64,000 bases of DNA. It comes from Gammaproteobacteria bacterium (GTDB lineage Bacteria > Pseudomonadota > Gammaproteobacteria > SURF-13). The position numbers were made by a program, and so were the translations under genes. The DNA lies in the NCBI GenBank assembly GCA_030680605.1, contig JAUXUQ010000010.1:244588-308587 (forward strand). The letters run 5' to 3'. Of this stretch, positions 19,705-28,876 are shown piece after piece. The notes under the pieces are model-generated. The model saw nothing but the letters and a program-made list of their open reading frames with translations, was not told the origin of the DNA and did not search any database. Each line of letters begins with the position of its first letter. Position 1 is the stretch's first letter.

Positions 19705-19723
19705 ATGATAGGCAGCCTATCAT
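19705..19723. promoter_or_regulatory. 19-bp perfect palindrome upstream of prmA
   Basis: ATGATAGGCAGCCTATCAT is a perfect palindrome (9-bp arms around one base) 30 bp upstream of the prmA start. A further CTATCA at 19695 pairs with the overlapping TGATAG, so the half-site occurs three times. It could be an operator for prmA or the boundary of the adjacent AT-rich islet. No known regulator is recognised. Confidence 0.4.
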
Positions 19724-19889
19724 ACATGCACGGTAACGTTGGATCAGGATGGTAGGTGCAAGGAATGAAAAAGTAGCGGAATTAAAGAGCTAGAGAATGA
19801 TATTTAATTTACTATCACTTCGGCAGCATACTTGGATAGGTTTAAAGTAGGCGTCTAAATCTCGTCAGGATTCATAATAAGAATAGCTC

Positions 19890-20474
19890 ATGGATATCTA
19901 CGAAAAATTAGGATTTGTCTTATTGGGAGCCATTATTTCGGGCGCACTGTATCTAATTAAGAGGATGGTTGAGAAGAAGCCGCAATCAGACAAACTTGAT
20001 AGGCAAAGGAAAGTCCTTGAAATAAATAAGCAGTTATCTGAGCAATGCCTATCGATTGAGGATCTTTGTGAATTAGAAAATGCTCTGACCGGAAAGTCGG
20101 AGTTAATAGGCAAGGCATCTAGGTTAATAGAAAATGAAACCCAGTCGCTGGTCGAAAAAACTGATGGGGAATTTCTTTCGCAGGCCGCACTTAACATAAG
20201 GGCGGATGCTAATCTGAAGATTTCTAAAGCCAGATTAGAGCAAACCTTAAACGAGCTTTCTTTTAAAATTGATGAGATAGAAAGAGAGGCTTTATATGAA
20301 TCACAGAAGGCGTGGGAAGAATACAGCGAAAAACAGGCAGAGTCTGCATCAATAGGTTATCGAGGAGGTAGTATATATCCTCTAATTTATCTATCTGAGC
20401 TTGAATCCCTAACTGTTGAAAGGGCGGCTAGATTGCAGGTAGAGTTAGATGAATTAAAGAGGTTAGGAAATTAA
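19890..20474 (+). CDS. Membrane-anchored LprI-like (DUF1311-type) protein on an AT-rich islet
   Basis: A 194-residue protein with an N-terminal membrane helix (LGFVLLGAIISGALYLIKR, residues 7-25), a Lys/Glu-rich coiled-coil-prone middle, and a C-terminal region of about 60 residues (SQKAWEEYSE...RGGSIYPLIYLSELESLTVERAARL). That region follows the pattern of LprI/DUF1311 lysozyme-inhibitor-like domains, W-x2-Y then GGS-x-x-P-x-I then LT-x-R-x-x-L, but without their cysteines. The gene is AT-rich and on the opposite strand to the accC-prmA pair, which suggests acquisition by transfer. The domain assignment is by eye and the function is unproven. Confidence 0.6.
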   Translation: MDIYEKLGFVLLGAIISGALYLIKRMVEKKPQSDKLDRQRKVLEINKQLSEQCLSIEDLCELENALTGKSELIGKASRLIENETQSLVEKTDGEFLSQAALNIRADANLKISKARLEQTLNELSFKIDEIEREALYESQKAWEEYSEKQAESASIGYRGGSIYPLIYLSELESLTVERAARLQVELDELKRLGN

Positions 20475-20515
20475 AGTACTGACAAGCTTGTTAAGCACGG
20501 TAGGGAGCACTAACT

Positions 20516-20586
20516 GCAGCACATCCCGCCGAATGTAACCGCTAACACTTCGGTGCATTACGGCTTGCACCTGATGCGCCCTACGC
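20516..20586. repeat. Repeat-like intergenic segment downstream of the LprI-like gene
   Basis: Contains GGTGCA...TGCACC (20552-20571) followed by GATGCGCCCTACG. Read on the minus strand it gives CGTAGGGCGCATC...GTAATGCACCG, the style of a dispersed GTAGGGCGCAT/TAATGCACC intergenic repeat seen in many Proteobacteria. It marks the right edge of the AT-rich islet, directly against the accC stop. Copy number cannot be judged from this window; I saw no second full copy. Confidence 0.35.
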
Positions 20587-21927
20587 CTACAACCCCAGTT
20601 TCTTTTCCAGATAGTGTATCGAGGTGCCACCCTGCTGAAAGGCTGCGTCAGCAATGATGTCACGCTGTAGCGGGATGTTGGTCTTGATGCCGTCCACCAC
20701 AATTTCGGCCAGCGCGGTGTGCATGCGCGCCAGTGCCGAGGCGCGCGTGTCGCCGTGCACGATGAGCTTGCCGATCAATGAGTCGTAGTTCGGCGGCACG
20801 GTGTAACCGTTGTAGATGTGCGAGTCCATGCGCACGCCCGGCCCGCCGGGGGCGTGGAACTGGGTGATGGTGCCGGGCGAGGGCGTGAATTTTTTCGGGT
20901 CTTCGGCGTTGATGCGGCATTCGATGGCGTGGCCGCGCCAGATAACGTCCTTCTGGCGTACAGACAGGCGCTCGCCCGAGGCGATGAGCAACTGCTCCCG
21001 GACAAGATCGATGCCGGTGATCATTTCGGTGACAGGGTGCTCGACCTGGATGCGGGTGTTCATCTCGATGAAATAAAAACGGCCGTTTTCGTATAAAAAT
21101 TCAAACGTGCCGGCGCCACGGTATCTGATGTCGCGGCAGGCCTCGGCGCAGCGCTCGCCCATGCTGTTGCGCAGTTTCTCCGGTATGCCCGGCGCGGGCG
21201 CTTCTTCCAGCACTTTCTGGTGCCGGCGCTGCATGGAGCAGTCGCGCTCGCCGAGGTGGATGGCATTGCCGTGGGTGTCGGCCAGCACCTGAAACTCGAT
21301 GTGGCGCGGGCGCTCAAGGAATTTTTCCATGTACACGGTATCGTTGCTGAACGCGGCCAGCGCCTCGGACTTGGTGAGGGTGATGGCGCTGAGCAGGGTG
21401 GCGTCGGTATGCACCACGCGCATGCCGCGCCCGCCGCCGCCGCCTGAGGCCTTGATGATGACCGGATAACCGATCTTGTGCGCCAGGGCGAGATTTTCCT
21501 TGGCGTTGTCGCCGAGCGGGCCGTCAGAGCCCGGCACGCAGGGTACCCCTGCCTTCTTCATGGTGTTGATGGCGGCGATCTTGTCGCCCATCAGGCGGAT
21601 GGTCTCGGCGCGCGGCCCGACGAAGATGAAGCCGCTCTGCTCCACGCGCTCGGCGAAGTCGGCATTTTCCGACAGAAAGCCGTAGCCGGGATGGATGGCG
21701 ACCGCGTCGGTGACCTCGGCGGCGCTGATGACCGCCGGAACATTGAGATAGCTCTGGGCCGATGGTGCAGGGCCGATGCAGACCGATTCGTCCGCCAGCA
21801 ATACGTGCTTGAGGTTGCGGTCAACGGTGGAGTGCACCGCCACGGTCTTGATGCCGAGCTCGCGGCAGGCGCGCAGGATACGCAACGCGATTTCACCGCG
21901 GTTGGCGATGACGACTTTTTCAAGCAT
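20587..21927 (-). CDS. accC: Acetyl-CoA carboxylase, biotin carboxylase subunit
   Basis: ATP-grasp enzyme carboxylating the biotin on AccB, the first half-reaction of malonyl-CoA synthesis. The 446 residues start [20 protein letters not shown] and include the glycine-rich ATP loop [15 protein letters not shown], the [15 protein letters not shown] segment and the catalytic region [14 protein letters not shown]. Length is standard (about 449). Forms the aroQ-accB-accC operon on the minus strand. Confidence 0.97.
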   Translation of the reverse strand: MLEKVVIANRGEIALRILRACRELGIKTVAVHSTVDRNLKHVLLADESVCIGPAPSAQSYLNVPAVISAAEVTDAVAIHPGYGFLSENADFAERVEQSGFIFVGPRAETIRLMGDKIAAINTMKKAGVPCVPGSDGPLGDNAKENLALAHKIGYPVIIKASGGGGGRGMRVVHTDATLLSAITLTKSEALAAFSNDTVYMEKFLERPRHIEFQVLADTHGNAIHLGERDCSMQRRHQKVLEEAPAPGIPEKLRNSMGERCAEACRDIRYRGAGTFEFLYENGRFYFIEMNTRIQVEHPVTEMITGIDLVREQLLIASGERLSVRQKDVIWRGHAIECRINAEDPKKFTPSPGTITQFHAPGGPGVRMDSHIYNGYTVPPNYDSLIGKLIVHGDTRASALARMHTALAEIVVDGIKTNIPLQRDIIADAAFQQGGTSIHYLEKKLGL

Positions 21928-21969
21928 GGGGGGTGGTCGTCAGCAGGTAAGGCAGCGCGGGTGCCGGGC

Positions 21970-22425
21970 TCATTCGATGACAAACAACGGCTGGCCGAAC
22001 TCGACCGGCTGGCCATTCTCGACCAGCATCGCCTGCACCACGCCGGACTTGTCGCTTTCGATCTGGTTCATGATTTTCATGGCCTCGATCACGCACAGGA
22101 TGTCGCCCACGTTCACGCTCTGGCCGATCTCGACGAAGGACGGGGCACCCGGCGTGGGCGCCTGGTAGAAGGTGCCGACCATGGGGGCGTTCACGGTGTG
22201 TCCGGCAGGGACGGTGGGTGCCGCCGGTACGGCCGGTTCGGTGGGCGCTGCTGCCGGGGTGTGGCCGTTTTGCAGTGCTGCCGGCGCGGCTTGCATGGCC
22301 ACTTGGGTGCCGCTCTGGCCGTGGCGGCTGATGCGCACCGACTCTTCGCCCTCGCGGATTTCGATTTCGGCAATGCCGGATTCCTCCAGCAGCTCGATCA
22401 GTTTTTTTACCTTGCGGATGTCCAT
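21970..22425 (-). CDS. accB: Acetyl-CoA carboxylase, biotin carboxyl carrier protein
   Basis: Carries the biotin that shuttles CO2 between AccC and AccAD. The 151 residues have an N-terminal dimerisation region ([23 protein letters not shown]), an Ala/Pro-rich mobile linker (about residues 40-75), and the biotinyl domain with the modification motif EAMKIMNQI. It lies 12 bp downstream of aroQ and 42 bp upstream of accC. Confidence 0.97.
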   Translation of the reverse strand: MDIRKVKKLIELLEESGIAEIEIREGEESVRISRHGQSGTQVAMQAAPAALQNGHTPAAAPTEPAVPAAPTVPAGHTVNAPMVGTFYQAPTPGAPSFVEIGQSVNVGDILCVIEAMKIMNQIESDKSGVVQAMLVENGQPVEFGQPLFVIE

Positions 22426-22437
22426 GGTAGGTGGGCC

Positions 22438-22887
22438 TTAGGCGGTAGCGGGTGAGAGGCGCTGGAGTGCGGCTTGCAGCGCCAGTTCGTAGCCCTGTGC
22501 GCCGAGCCCGCTGATGACGCCGACGGCAATGTCGGAGAAATAGGAGGCCTGGCGGAATTCTTCCCGCGCATGCACGTTGGACAGGTGCACCTCGATGAAC
22601 GGGATGTCTACGGCGGCGAGGGCGTCGCGCAGGGCGACACTGGTATGGGTGAAGGCCGCCGGATTGATGAGGATGAAGGCGACACCTTCGGTCTGGGCGG
22701 CGTGGATGCGCTCTACCAGGCTATGCTCGGCATTGCTCTGGAAGTGCTGCAGGCTGTGGCCGGCGGTTCGGGCCAGGGTTTCCAGCCGCGCGTTGATGGC
22801 GTCCAGCCCGGTGTGGCCGTAGTAATCGGGCTCACGGCTGCCCAGGAGGTTGAGATTGGGGCCGTGCAGTACCAGCAGTTTCGCCAT
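22438..22887 (-). CDS. aroQ: 3-dehydroquinate dehydratase, type II
   Basis: Third step of the shikimate pathway; small dodecameric enzyme. The 149 residues show the family start [21 protein letters not shown] with the catalytic Tyr, [19 protein letters not shown], and [17 protein letters not shown] with the catalytic His. Coupling with accB and accC is a conserved gammaproteobacterial arrangement. Confidence 0.97.
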   Translation of the reverse strand: MAKLLVLHGPNLNLLGSREPDYYGHTGLDAINARLETLARTAGHSLQHFQSNAEHSLVERIHAAQTEGVAFILINPAAFTHTSVALRDALAAVDIPFIEVHLSNVHAREEFRQASYFSDIAVGVISGLGAQGYELALQAALQRLSPATA

Positions 22888-23000
22888 GCAAGACTTTCCC
22901 TGCGACCAAAGACCGCCCCATTGTGCCTAGAAAAGGCGGGGCTGTCCAGCAGGAATGAGTCTAATTTGAAGACGTTCGCCGCATTTGACGGCAAGATTGC

Positions 23001-24917
23001 CTAAATAGCGGGTAGTTCGAAGGCGCTGCGTACATGGGTGAGGAATTTCTTGGCGCCTAAGGCACCAATTAGACGATATTCGGTGCGCTCTTGTCCATCC
23101 GGGCCGTAAAAGATCATGGTCGGGGGGCCAAATACGCCCAGTGTCTTTTGCAGGTCACGGTCAGTGGCGTCATCGGCGGTAACGTCGGCCTGTAGCAGTA
23201 CCGCCACCGACAAGGCCTGTTGTACGGCGGGGTCGGAGAAGGTGTATTTCTCCATCTCCTTGCAGGAGACGCACCAGTCGGCATAAAAGTCGAGCATCAC
23301 CGGTTTGCCGGCGGCACGGGCCTGCATGATTTCGTCCTGCAGTTGGGCGAGGTCCTTGATCTGCTTGAACGGCAGGGCCGGCAGGGCCGCAGCGGAGATC
23401 GCCCGATCGGCGCCAGCTACAGCGAAATTTTGCAGCGGCTGGAGGGCATCCCTGCCGCCACTGGCGGCGCCTATGGCGAGCAGGCTGCCATAGATCAGCA
23501 TCACCACACCCACGCCCTTCCAGAGTTTGCGCCAGCCGGTGGCCTCGGGTTGCAGGCGCTCCAGCGCACCCATGTAGATGGCGCAGATAATCAGCAGCAG
23601 TGCCCACAGGGCCAGGGTGACGGAGGCAGGCAGGATGCGCTCCAGCAGCCATACCGCCAGGGCCAGCAACAGCACGCCGAACACGGCGTTCACGGTGCTC
23701 ATCCAGCCGCCCGCGCGGGGCAGCCATTTGCCGAGTGAGGTGCCGACCAGCAGCAGGGGTACCCCCATGCCCATGCTGAGGGTAAACAGCGCGGCCCCGC
23801 CCAGCACGGCGTCACCGCTCTGACCGATCACGATCAGCGCTGCGGCCAGCGGCGCCGCCACGCAGGGGCCAACGATCAGCGCCGAAAACAGCCCCATAAG
23901 GGCTACCCCTGACAGGGTGCCGGCCTGCTGGCTATTGCTGAGGCGCGTCAGGCGGGTCTGCAATGCGGCCGGTAATTGCAGCTTGTAGAGACCAAACATG
24001 GACAGCGCCAGCAGCACGAAGACGATGCTGAAGCTGCTGAGTACCCACGGGCTCTGAAAGGCGGCCTGCAGGTTACTGCCGAACAGCCCTGCGGCCACGC
24101 CCGCAATGGTGTAGGTGGCTGCCATGGCGAGCACGTAAACCAGCGACAGCATGAAGGCGCGACGCGAGTTCTGCATGCCGCCCTGACCCACAATAATGCT
24201 GGAGAGTATTGGCACCATGGGAAATACGCACGGCGTAAAGGCGAGCAGCAGGCCCAGGCCGAAGAAGGTCAGCAGCGCGAAGGCCGTGCTGCCGCCGGTG
24301 AGCAGGCGTGCCAGTTGATCCTGTTCGGTTAATGCGGGCGCGCCAGTGTTGGCGCTAGCGCCGACGAGTGGATTGGCTGCGCTCGCTACCGGCAGTTGCA
24401 GGCTGACGGTTTTGGTCATCGGTGGGTAGCAAAAGCCCGCCTCGGCACAGCCCTGGTAACCGACGCGCAGGGTGATGGCAGTCGGTGCAGCGCTGGTGCG
24501 TAGCAGCGGCAGCACGATCTCTACATCCTGATGGTAGACCTGTACCGCGCCGAAATTGGGGTCCTGTTTGGTTTCGCTGGGGGGGAATTGGGCCGCGCCC
24601 AGGCTTACGTCATTGCTCTCGACCAGCTCAAAACGGAACTTGTCGCGGTACATATAATAGCCGTCGGCCACCTGCCAGCGCGCCGCAATGGCGTGGCCGC
24701 CGTTTATGGCTGTGGCGGAAAAGGCATAGGCCGCGTCGGGTTCGAGAAAGGTTTGCCCATCACTGCCCGGCAGGCCGAGCTTGGTGCCGAGGTTATTGAA
24801 GAAATCAGCAACAGTGCTTTTGCCGCTGTCGGTGGGTGCGGACGCCAGTGCGCCAAGGCTGACGCCGGCACTGGCGCTTGCCAGCGTGAGCAGCAATATC
24901 CATTTATACAGCTTCAT
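23001..24917 (-). CDS. dsbD: Thiol:disulfide interchange protein DsbD
   Basis: Inner-membrane reductant shuttle carrying electrons from cytosolic thioredoxin to periplasmic DsbC/DsbE-type acceptors; relevant here for cytochrome c maturation. The 638-residue product has a signal peptide, an alpha domain with a Cys pair (GCAEAGFCYPP, C157 and C163), a multi-helix beta domain with PCVFPMVPIL and GPCVAAPLAAA, and a C-terminal thioredoxin domain with WCVSC (C549, C552). The ATG at 24917 has GAGG 9 nt upstream; an in-frame ATG at 24926 is the alternative. It overlaps the end of cutA if the earlier start is used. Confidence 0.95.
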   Translation of the reverse strand: MKLYKWILLLTLASASAGVSLGALASAPTDSGKSTVADFFNNLGTKLGLPGSDGQTFLEPDAAYAFSATAINGGHAIAARWQVADGYYMYRDKFRFELVESNDVSLGAAQFPPSETKQDPNFGAVQVYHQDVEIVLPLLRTSAAPTAITLRVGYQGCAEAGFCYPPMTKTVSLQLPVASAANPLVGASANTGAPALTEQDQLARLLTGGSTAFALLTFFGLGLLLAFTPCVFPMVPILSSIIVGQGGMQNSRRAFMLSLVYVLAMAATYTIAGVAAGLFGSNLQAAFQSPWVLSSFSIVFVLLALSMFGLYKLQLPAALQTRLTRLSNSQQAGTLSGVALMGLFSALIVGPCVAAPLAAALIVIGQSGDAVLGGAALFTLSMGMGVPLLLVGTSLGKWLPRAGGWMSTVNAVFGVLLLALAVWLLERILPASVTLALWALLLIICAIYMGALERLQPEATGWRKLWKGVGVVMLIYGSLLAIGAASGGRDALQPLQNFAVAGADRAISAAALPALPFKQIKDLAQLQDEIMQARAAGKPVMLDFYADWCVSCKEMEKYTFSDPAVQQALSVAVLLQADVTADDATDRDLQKTLGVFGPPTMIFYGPDGQERTEYRLIGALGAKKFLTHVRSAFELPAI

Positions 24918-24918
24918 G

Positions 24919-25242
24919 TCATTCATCCTCGCCGCGCTGTCCGAGCCAGGCAAGATAGGCGGGCAGGCCCGCACTGACAGGAACGGCGATGATCTCCGGC
25001 AGTTCATAGGGATGCAAGGCCCGCAACGCTTTTTCTACGGCGCTGTAGTCTTGCGTACGTGACTTGATGATGAGCAGTACTTCCTCGGCCCGTTCCCGCT
25101 GGCCCTTCCAGCGGTACACCGAGCGCAGCCCCGGCACCAGGTTCACGCAGGCGGCCAACTTCTGGTCCACCAGTGTATCGGCGATGCGCTCCGCGACTTC
25201 AGTGTCCGGGCAGGTGCTGAGTATGAGCTGGCAATCGATCAT
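24919..25242 (-). CDS. cutA: Divalent-cation tolerance protein CutA
   Basis: Small trimeric protein linked genetically to copper tolerance; its molecular role is uncertain. The 107 residues show LILSTCPDTEVAERIADTLVDQKLAACVN, YRWKGQ and HPYELPEIIAVPV, all CutA1 hallmarks. cutA next to dsbD matches the E. coli cutA-dsbD pair. It is followed downstream by dsbD with overlapping ends. Confidence 0.95.
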   Translation of the reverse strand: MIDCQLILSTCPDTEVAERIADTLVDQKLAACVNLVPGLRSVYRWKGQRERAEEVLLIIKSRTQDYSAVEKALRALHPYELPEIIAVPVSAGLPAYLAWLGQRGEDE

Positions 25243-25244
25243 GA

Positions 25245-26063
25245 TCAGTTGCCACCCGTCGCGGCATACTGGTCGAACCAGCCAGAGAGGCGTTCGACCA
25301 GCGCGTCGTCCAGCCGGGTGAAAAAATGATCCGCGTAGTCGAGTTTGACTTGCAGGTAATGTTTGTTGCCCGCCGCCGCCTTGGCCCGTTTAGGCGCGGC
25401 GTCGACGATGGTGGGGCGGTCAAGGCCGCCGTAGAGATCGAGCACCGGGATACGTATCTTGGCGAGCATGGTGGGGGCGTGCAGGCGTGGATCCAGCTTG
25501 TAGATTGTACTCTGTGTCTCCGGGGCGTCCAGCGCGAGACCGGCGAAGGCGGTGATGCCGGGGTCTTTGGCCTGCGCCAGATAGGCGCTGGCCATGGTCG
25601 CCCCCATGCCGTGGCCGATCAGTATGATGCGTTTGATGCCCTTGTTGCGCAGAAATTTGATACCGGCGCGAATGCGCGGCGGCGCTTCATCCAGGGCGCG
25701 GCCGTAGCCGGTGAGTGGTGCGCCGCGTGGCAGGATCGGCATTTGCAGCGAGAGAGTTGCATAGCCGTGCGCCGGCAGGCCACGGCGCAAGGGTGAGATC
25801 ACATCCGGCCAGTCCGGGTGCTGCCCCTCGTCGTGCATCACAATCACTCCGCCCTTGGTCTGGCCTTCGGCTGCGGTGTAGATGCTTAAAAATTTTCCAG
25901 TGGGGTCGGGCAGCCATTCCGCCTTGCCGATGGTGAGATATTGCAGTATCTGCTGCGCCCAGCGTTCCTCACGCTGCTTGAAGGTTGCATGCGCCAGTGA
26001 AGTGCACAGCAGCGTGACGACCAGCAGCGTGACTTGGTAGCGGAGTGGATGGTGTGCGGGCAT
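25245..26063 (-). CDS. Secreted alpha/beta-hydrolase-like protein (DUF3530-like)
   Basis: A 272-residue protein with an N-terminal signal (YQVTLLVVTLLCTSLAHA) followed by an alpha/beta-hydrolase-like fold. A nucleophile-elbow-like segment IILIGHGMGATMASAYL is present, but the nucleophile position is Gly-Met-Gly rather than G-x-S-x-G, so hydrolase activity is doubtful. HDEGQHPDWPDVISPLRRGL and YGGLDRPTIV fit DUF3530. The ATG at 26063 was chosen because the longer frame upstream is antisense to the malic enzyme. It lies 2 bp upstream of cutA, probably in one operon. Confidence 0.8.
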   Translation of the reverse strand: MPAHHPLRYQVTLLVVTLLCTSLAHATFKQREERWAQQILQYLTIGKAEWLPDPTGKFLSIYTAAEGQTKGGVIVMHDEGQHPDWPDVISPLRRGLPAHGYATLSLQMPILPRGAPLTGYGRALDEAPPRIRAGIKFLRNKGIKRIILIGHGMGATMASAYLAQAKDPGITAFAGLALDAPETQSTIYKLDPRLHAPTMLAKIRIPVLDLYGGLDRPTIVDAAPKRAKAAAGNKHYLQVKLDYADHFFTRLDDALVERLSGWFDQYAATGGN

Positions 26064-26070
26064 GGTGGGT

Positions 26071-27279
26071 CTAGGCGCTGTTGGTTGCGGCGCGCGCCAC
26101 GGCGGGCGCGACGCAGGTGATGAGGCGCGGGTCGAAGGGTTTGGGCAGGATGTAGTCGGGGCCGAACTCAAGCTGTTTGAGATCGTAGGCGTGCAGCACC
26201 TCGGCAGGTACGGGTTCGTGCGCCAGCGCGGCCAGTGCCCGCACGGCGGCCATCTGCATCTCCGGTGTGATGCGGCGTGCGCGGGCGTCCAGTGCGCCAC
26301 GAAAGACATACGGAAAACCGAGCGCGTTATTGACCTGGTTGGGATAGTCGGAGCGACCGGTGGCCATGATGACGTCGCTGCGTGCCGCATAGGCCGCTGC
26401 CGGGCTGATTTCCGGGTCAGGGTTGGAGAGCGCAAACACGATGGGTTTTGCGGTCATCGACCGCAGCATGTCGGCACTTACCAGATTGGGACCGGAGACG
26501 CCAATGAATACATCCGCACCAGTGAGCGCGTCATGCAGTGCGCGCGCCGGGGTCGCGCGTGCGAACTCCTGTTTGTAAATGTTGAGGTCGGTGCGTTCAC
26601 TGTGGATGACGCCGTTGCGATCCACCAGTGTGAGGTTGTCGCGCCGGGCGCCGAGCGCCAGCAACAGCCGCATGGAGGCGATGCCGGCGGCCCCTGCGCC
26701 CAGACACACGATGACGGCGTCACTCAACTGCTTGCCTTGCAGTTCCAGCGCATTGAGCAGCCCTGCGGCGATGATCAGCGCGGTGCCGTGCTGGTCATCG
26801 TGAAATACCGGGATGTTGAGCCGCTCGCTCAGCGCGCGCTCGATTTCAAAACAATGGGGCGCGGCGATGTCTTCCAGATTGATGCCGCCAAAGGTAGGGG
26901 CGATGCGTGCCACGGTATCGATAAAGGCCTGCGGCGATTCGGCATCGACCTCGATGTCGAAGGCGTCGATGTTGGCGAGCTTCTTGAACAGGATCGCCTT
27001 GCCTTCCATCACCGGCTTGGCCGCCAGCGCTCCCAGATTGCCGAGTCCGAGAATGGCGCTGCCGTCGGTAATCACCGCCACCAGATTGCCCTTGGCGGTG
27101 TACCGGTAGGCGGTCTCGGGGTCGCGTGCGATTTCACGCACGGGTGCGGCGACGCCCGGGGTGTAGGCCAGCGAAAGATCGTGCTGGGTGGCGCAGGGCT
27201 TGGTGATGGCGAGTCCGATTTTGCCCGCTGTCGGATGGGCGTGATAATCAAGCGCGGCCTGTTTCAGGTCTGTGGGCAT
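26071..27279 (-). CDS. NAD(P)-dependent malic enzyme, short form
   Basis: Oxidative decarboxylation of malate to pyruvate. The 402-residue product starts MPTDLKQAALDYHAHPTAGKIG and includes SLAYTPGVAAPVREIA, the metal/substrate region VFHDDQHGTAL and the nucleotide loop VCLGAGAAGIASMRLLLALG. It lacks the phosphotransacetylase-like C-terminal domain of MaeB, so it is the short YtsJ-like type. The start at 27279 replaces a longer frame with an atypical N-terminus. Seven bases separate it from the next gene. Confidence 0.94.
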   Translation of the reverse strand: MPTDLKQAALDYHAHPTAGKIGLAITKPCATQHDLSLAYTPGVAAPVREIARDPETAYRYTAKGNLVAVITDGSAILGLGNLGALAAKPVMEGKAILFKKLANIDAFDIEVDAESPQAFIDTVARIAPTFGGINLEDIAAPHCFEIERALSERLNIPVFHDDQHGTALIIAAGLLNALELQGKQLSDAVIVCLGAGAAGIASMRLLLALGARRDNLTLVDRNGVIHSERTDLNIYKQEFARATPARALHDALTGADVFIGVSGPNLVSADMLRSMTAKPIVFALSNPDPEISPAAAYAARSDVIMATGRSDYPNQVNNALGFPYVFRGALDARARRITPEMQMAAVRALAALAHEPVPAEVLHAYDLKQLEFGPDYILPKPFDPRLITCVAPAVARAATNSA

Positions 27280-27401
27280 AGGTGGTTGGATGCGTGGCAA
27301 GAGGGAAGATTCAATTTTACGGTTACGTTTATGCGTCAGGCCAGCCCGCAATGCGGGGCAGGAGCGGACAAGATAGCACGTCTCCCCTATGCGGCGGCCA
27401 G

Positions 27402-28871
27402 TTAGCGGACGATCTTGAGCAGGGCGCCGGGTGCGGGCTCGCCCGCCGGATAATACTGGTTGAGCAGGCGTAGCTGCTCCTCGGCATGGTGCGGGATGCG
27501 GGATTCACGCGCCAGCGTGGCAAAGCGCGTGGCCGGGTCGGCGCGCAGGAGGTCGAGGCGCAGCGCCGTGGCCAGCGGGCGCTCCTCCGGGGTCAGGGCA
27601 TGGAAGCTCCTGGCAGTGGCGATGAAATCCGCGTCATAGCGGTGGGCGTCGCGCTCGTCCTTGCTGGCCCCGGCAAAGATGAAGGCGCGTGTGCCGAAAT
27701 AGATTACGGTAAAGCGCGCCAGGCGCTGGCCGTAGGGTGTGCGGGTGCCGGCCAGCGCCGTGTAGCCCGGCATGCCGTGATGGGTGAAGGCCTCGCCATT
27801 TTGCAGCCTGGTGAGCTTGAGTCGGGTACGCAGAAATTCCTCCGGCGTGACCCGCTTGTTGATGTCGTCGCTGCTGACATGCAGCAGGCCGCCGCCTTGC
27901 GGCGCGGTGGCGATCAGGCGGTCAGGGCGATTCTCCACCCGCCAGCCGACGGGGAAGCTGAGCGCGAAGCCGAGGCCCTTGTGATAAAACTGGTTGCCAC
28001 GCCGCACGCCCTCACGCTCGCTGTCGCCAAAGGTGAGGCCTTTCAGGGCATGCAGAAATTCGTGCTGATTGATGCGTGTGGCGCCCGGCCGTTGTAATAT
28101 CTGGGCACTGGCCACCACCTGTTGCAGGCGTGTGTCGTGATCCGGGTGGGTGGCAAACAGGCCATGATAGCTGCGTGGTTCGCGCTGCTCTTCGGCGGCC
28201 AGTTGTTTGTCGAACGTATCCTGATCTTTGAGTACGCCAATCACCGCAATGATCTCGTGCGGATTGTAGCCGCTGCGCGCCATATATTCTGCGCCCAGAC
28301 GATCGGCCTCCAGTTCGTGTTCACGTCCATAGCCGGCAAGCAGGGCAGTGCCGAGCGTTCCGAACAGTTGTTGCGCGCCCGGATTGCCGAGCCCGGGCAA
28401 CAGGATCGCACCGAGCGTGAAGCCAATGTCGGCGGCCTGGGCGGCGCTTTGCTGTTGCACGCTGTGGCGTGCGGTGACGTGACCGATCTCGTGGCCGAGC
28501 ACGGCGGCGAGTTGTGCCTCGGAGTTGAGGTAGGCGAGCAGGCCGCGCGTGATGTAGATATAGCCGCCGGGCAGCGCGAAGGCATTGACGTCAGGGCTGT
28601 CCAGCACTGTAAAGCGGTAGACCAGGTGGGTGCGATGGCTGTGGGCCGCCAGTTCTTCGCCGACGCGCTGTACGTAGGCCTGCAGCGTTGCATCGTCGTA
28701 GTAACCGAATTCGCGCAGTACTTCAGGCGCTGTCTTGCGCCCCACTTCTAGCTCGGCCTCCTCCGACAGCAGCACAAAATCCTGCTTGCCGGACACCGGA
28801 TTGACTGCGCAGCTGCCGAGCAGCAGTGCGCAGGTGAGCCCGAACAGAAGGGTTGCTGTAGGTCTTGGCAT
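27402..28871 (-). CDS. M48-family zinc metalloprotease lipoprotein (BepA/YfgC-like)
   Basis: A 489-residue putative periplasmic lipoprotein with signal and lipobox LLLGSC (C21), then a peptidase M48 domain with the zinc motif HEIGH at residues 127-131 and the third ligand in HELEADRLGAEYM. BepA-type proteins degrade or help assemble stalled outer-membrane proteins. The C-terminal half (about residues 260-489) lacks obvious TPRs and has a globular, unrecognised sequence (GLGFALSFPVGWRVENRPDRL), which differs from BepA. Followed 5 bp upstream on the same strand by the thermonuclease-like gene. Confidence 0.9.
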   Translation of the reverse strand: MPRPTATLLFGLTCALLLGSCAVNPVSGKQDFVLLSEEAELEVGRKTAPEVLREFGYYDDATLQAYVQRVGEELAAHSHRTHLVYRFTVLDSPDVNAFALPGGYIYITRGLLAYLNSEAQLAAVLGHEIGHVTARHSVQQQSAAQAADIGFTLGAILLPGLGNPGAQQLFGTLGTALLAGYGREHELEADRLGAEYMARSGYNPHEIIAVIGVLKDQDTFDKQLAAEEQREPRSYHGLFATHPDHDTRLQQVVASAQILQRPGATRINQHEFLHALKGLTFGDSEREGVRRGNQFYHKGLGFALSFPVGWRVENRPDRLIATAPQGGGLLHVSSDDINKRVTPEEFLRTRLKLTRLQNGEAFTHHGMPGYTALAGTRTPYGQRLARFTVIYFGTRAFIFAGASKDERDAHRYDADFIATARSFHALTPEERPLATALRLDLLRADPATRFATLARESRIPHHAEEQLRLLNQYYPAGEPAPGALLKIVR

Positions 28872-28876
28872 CAGTG

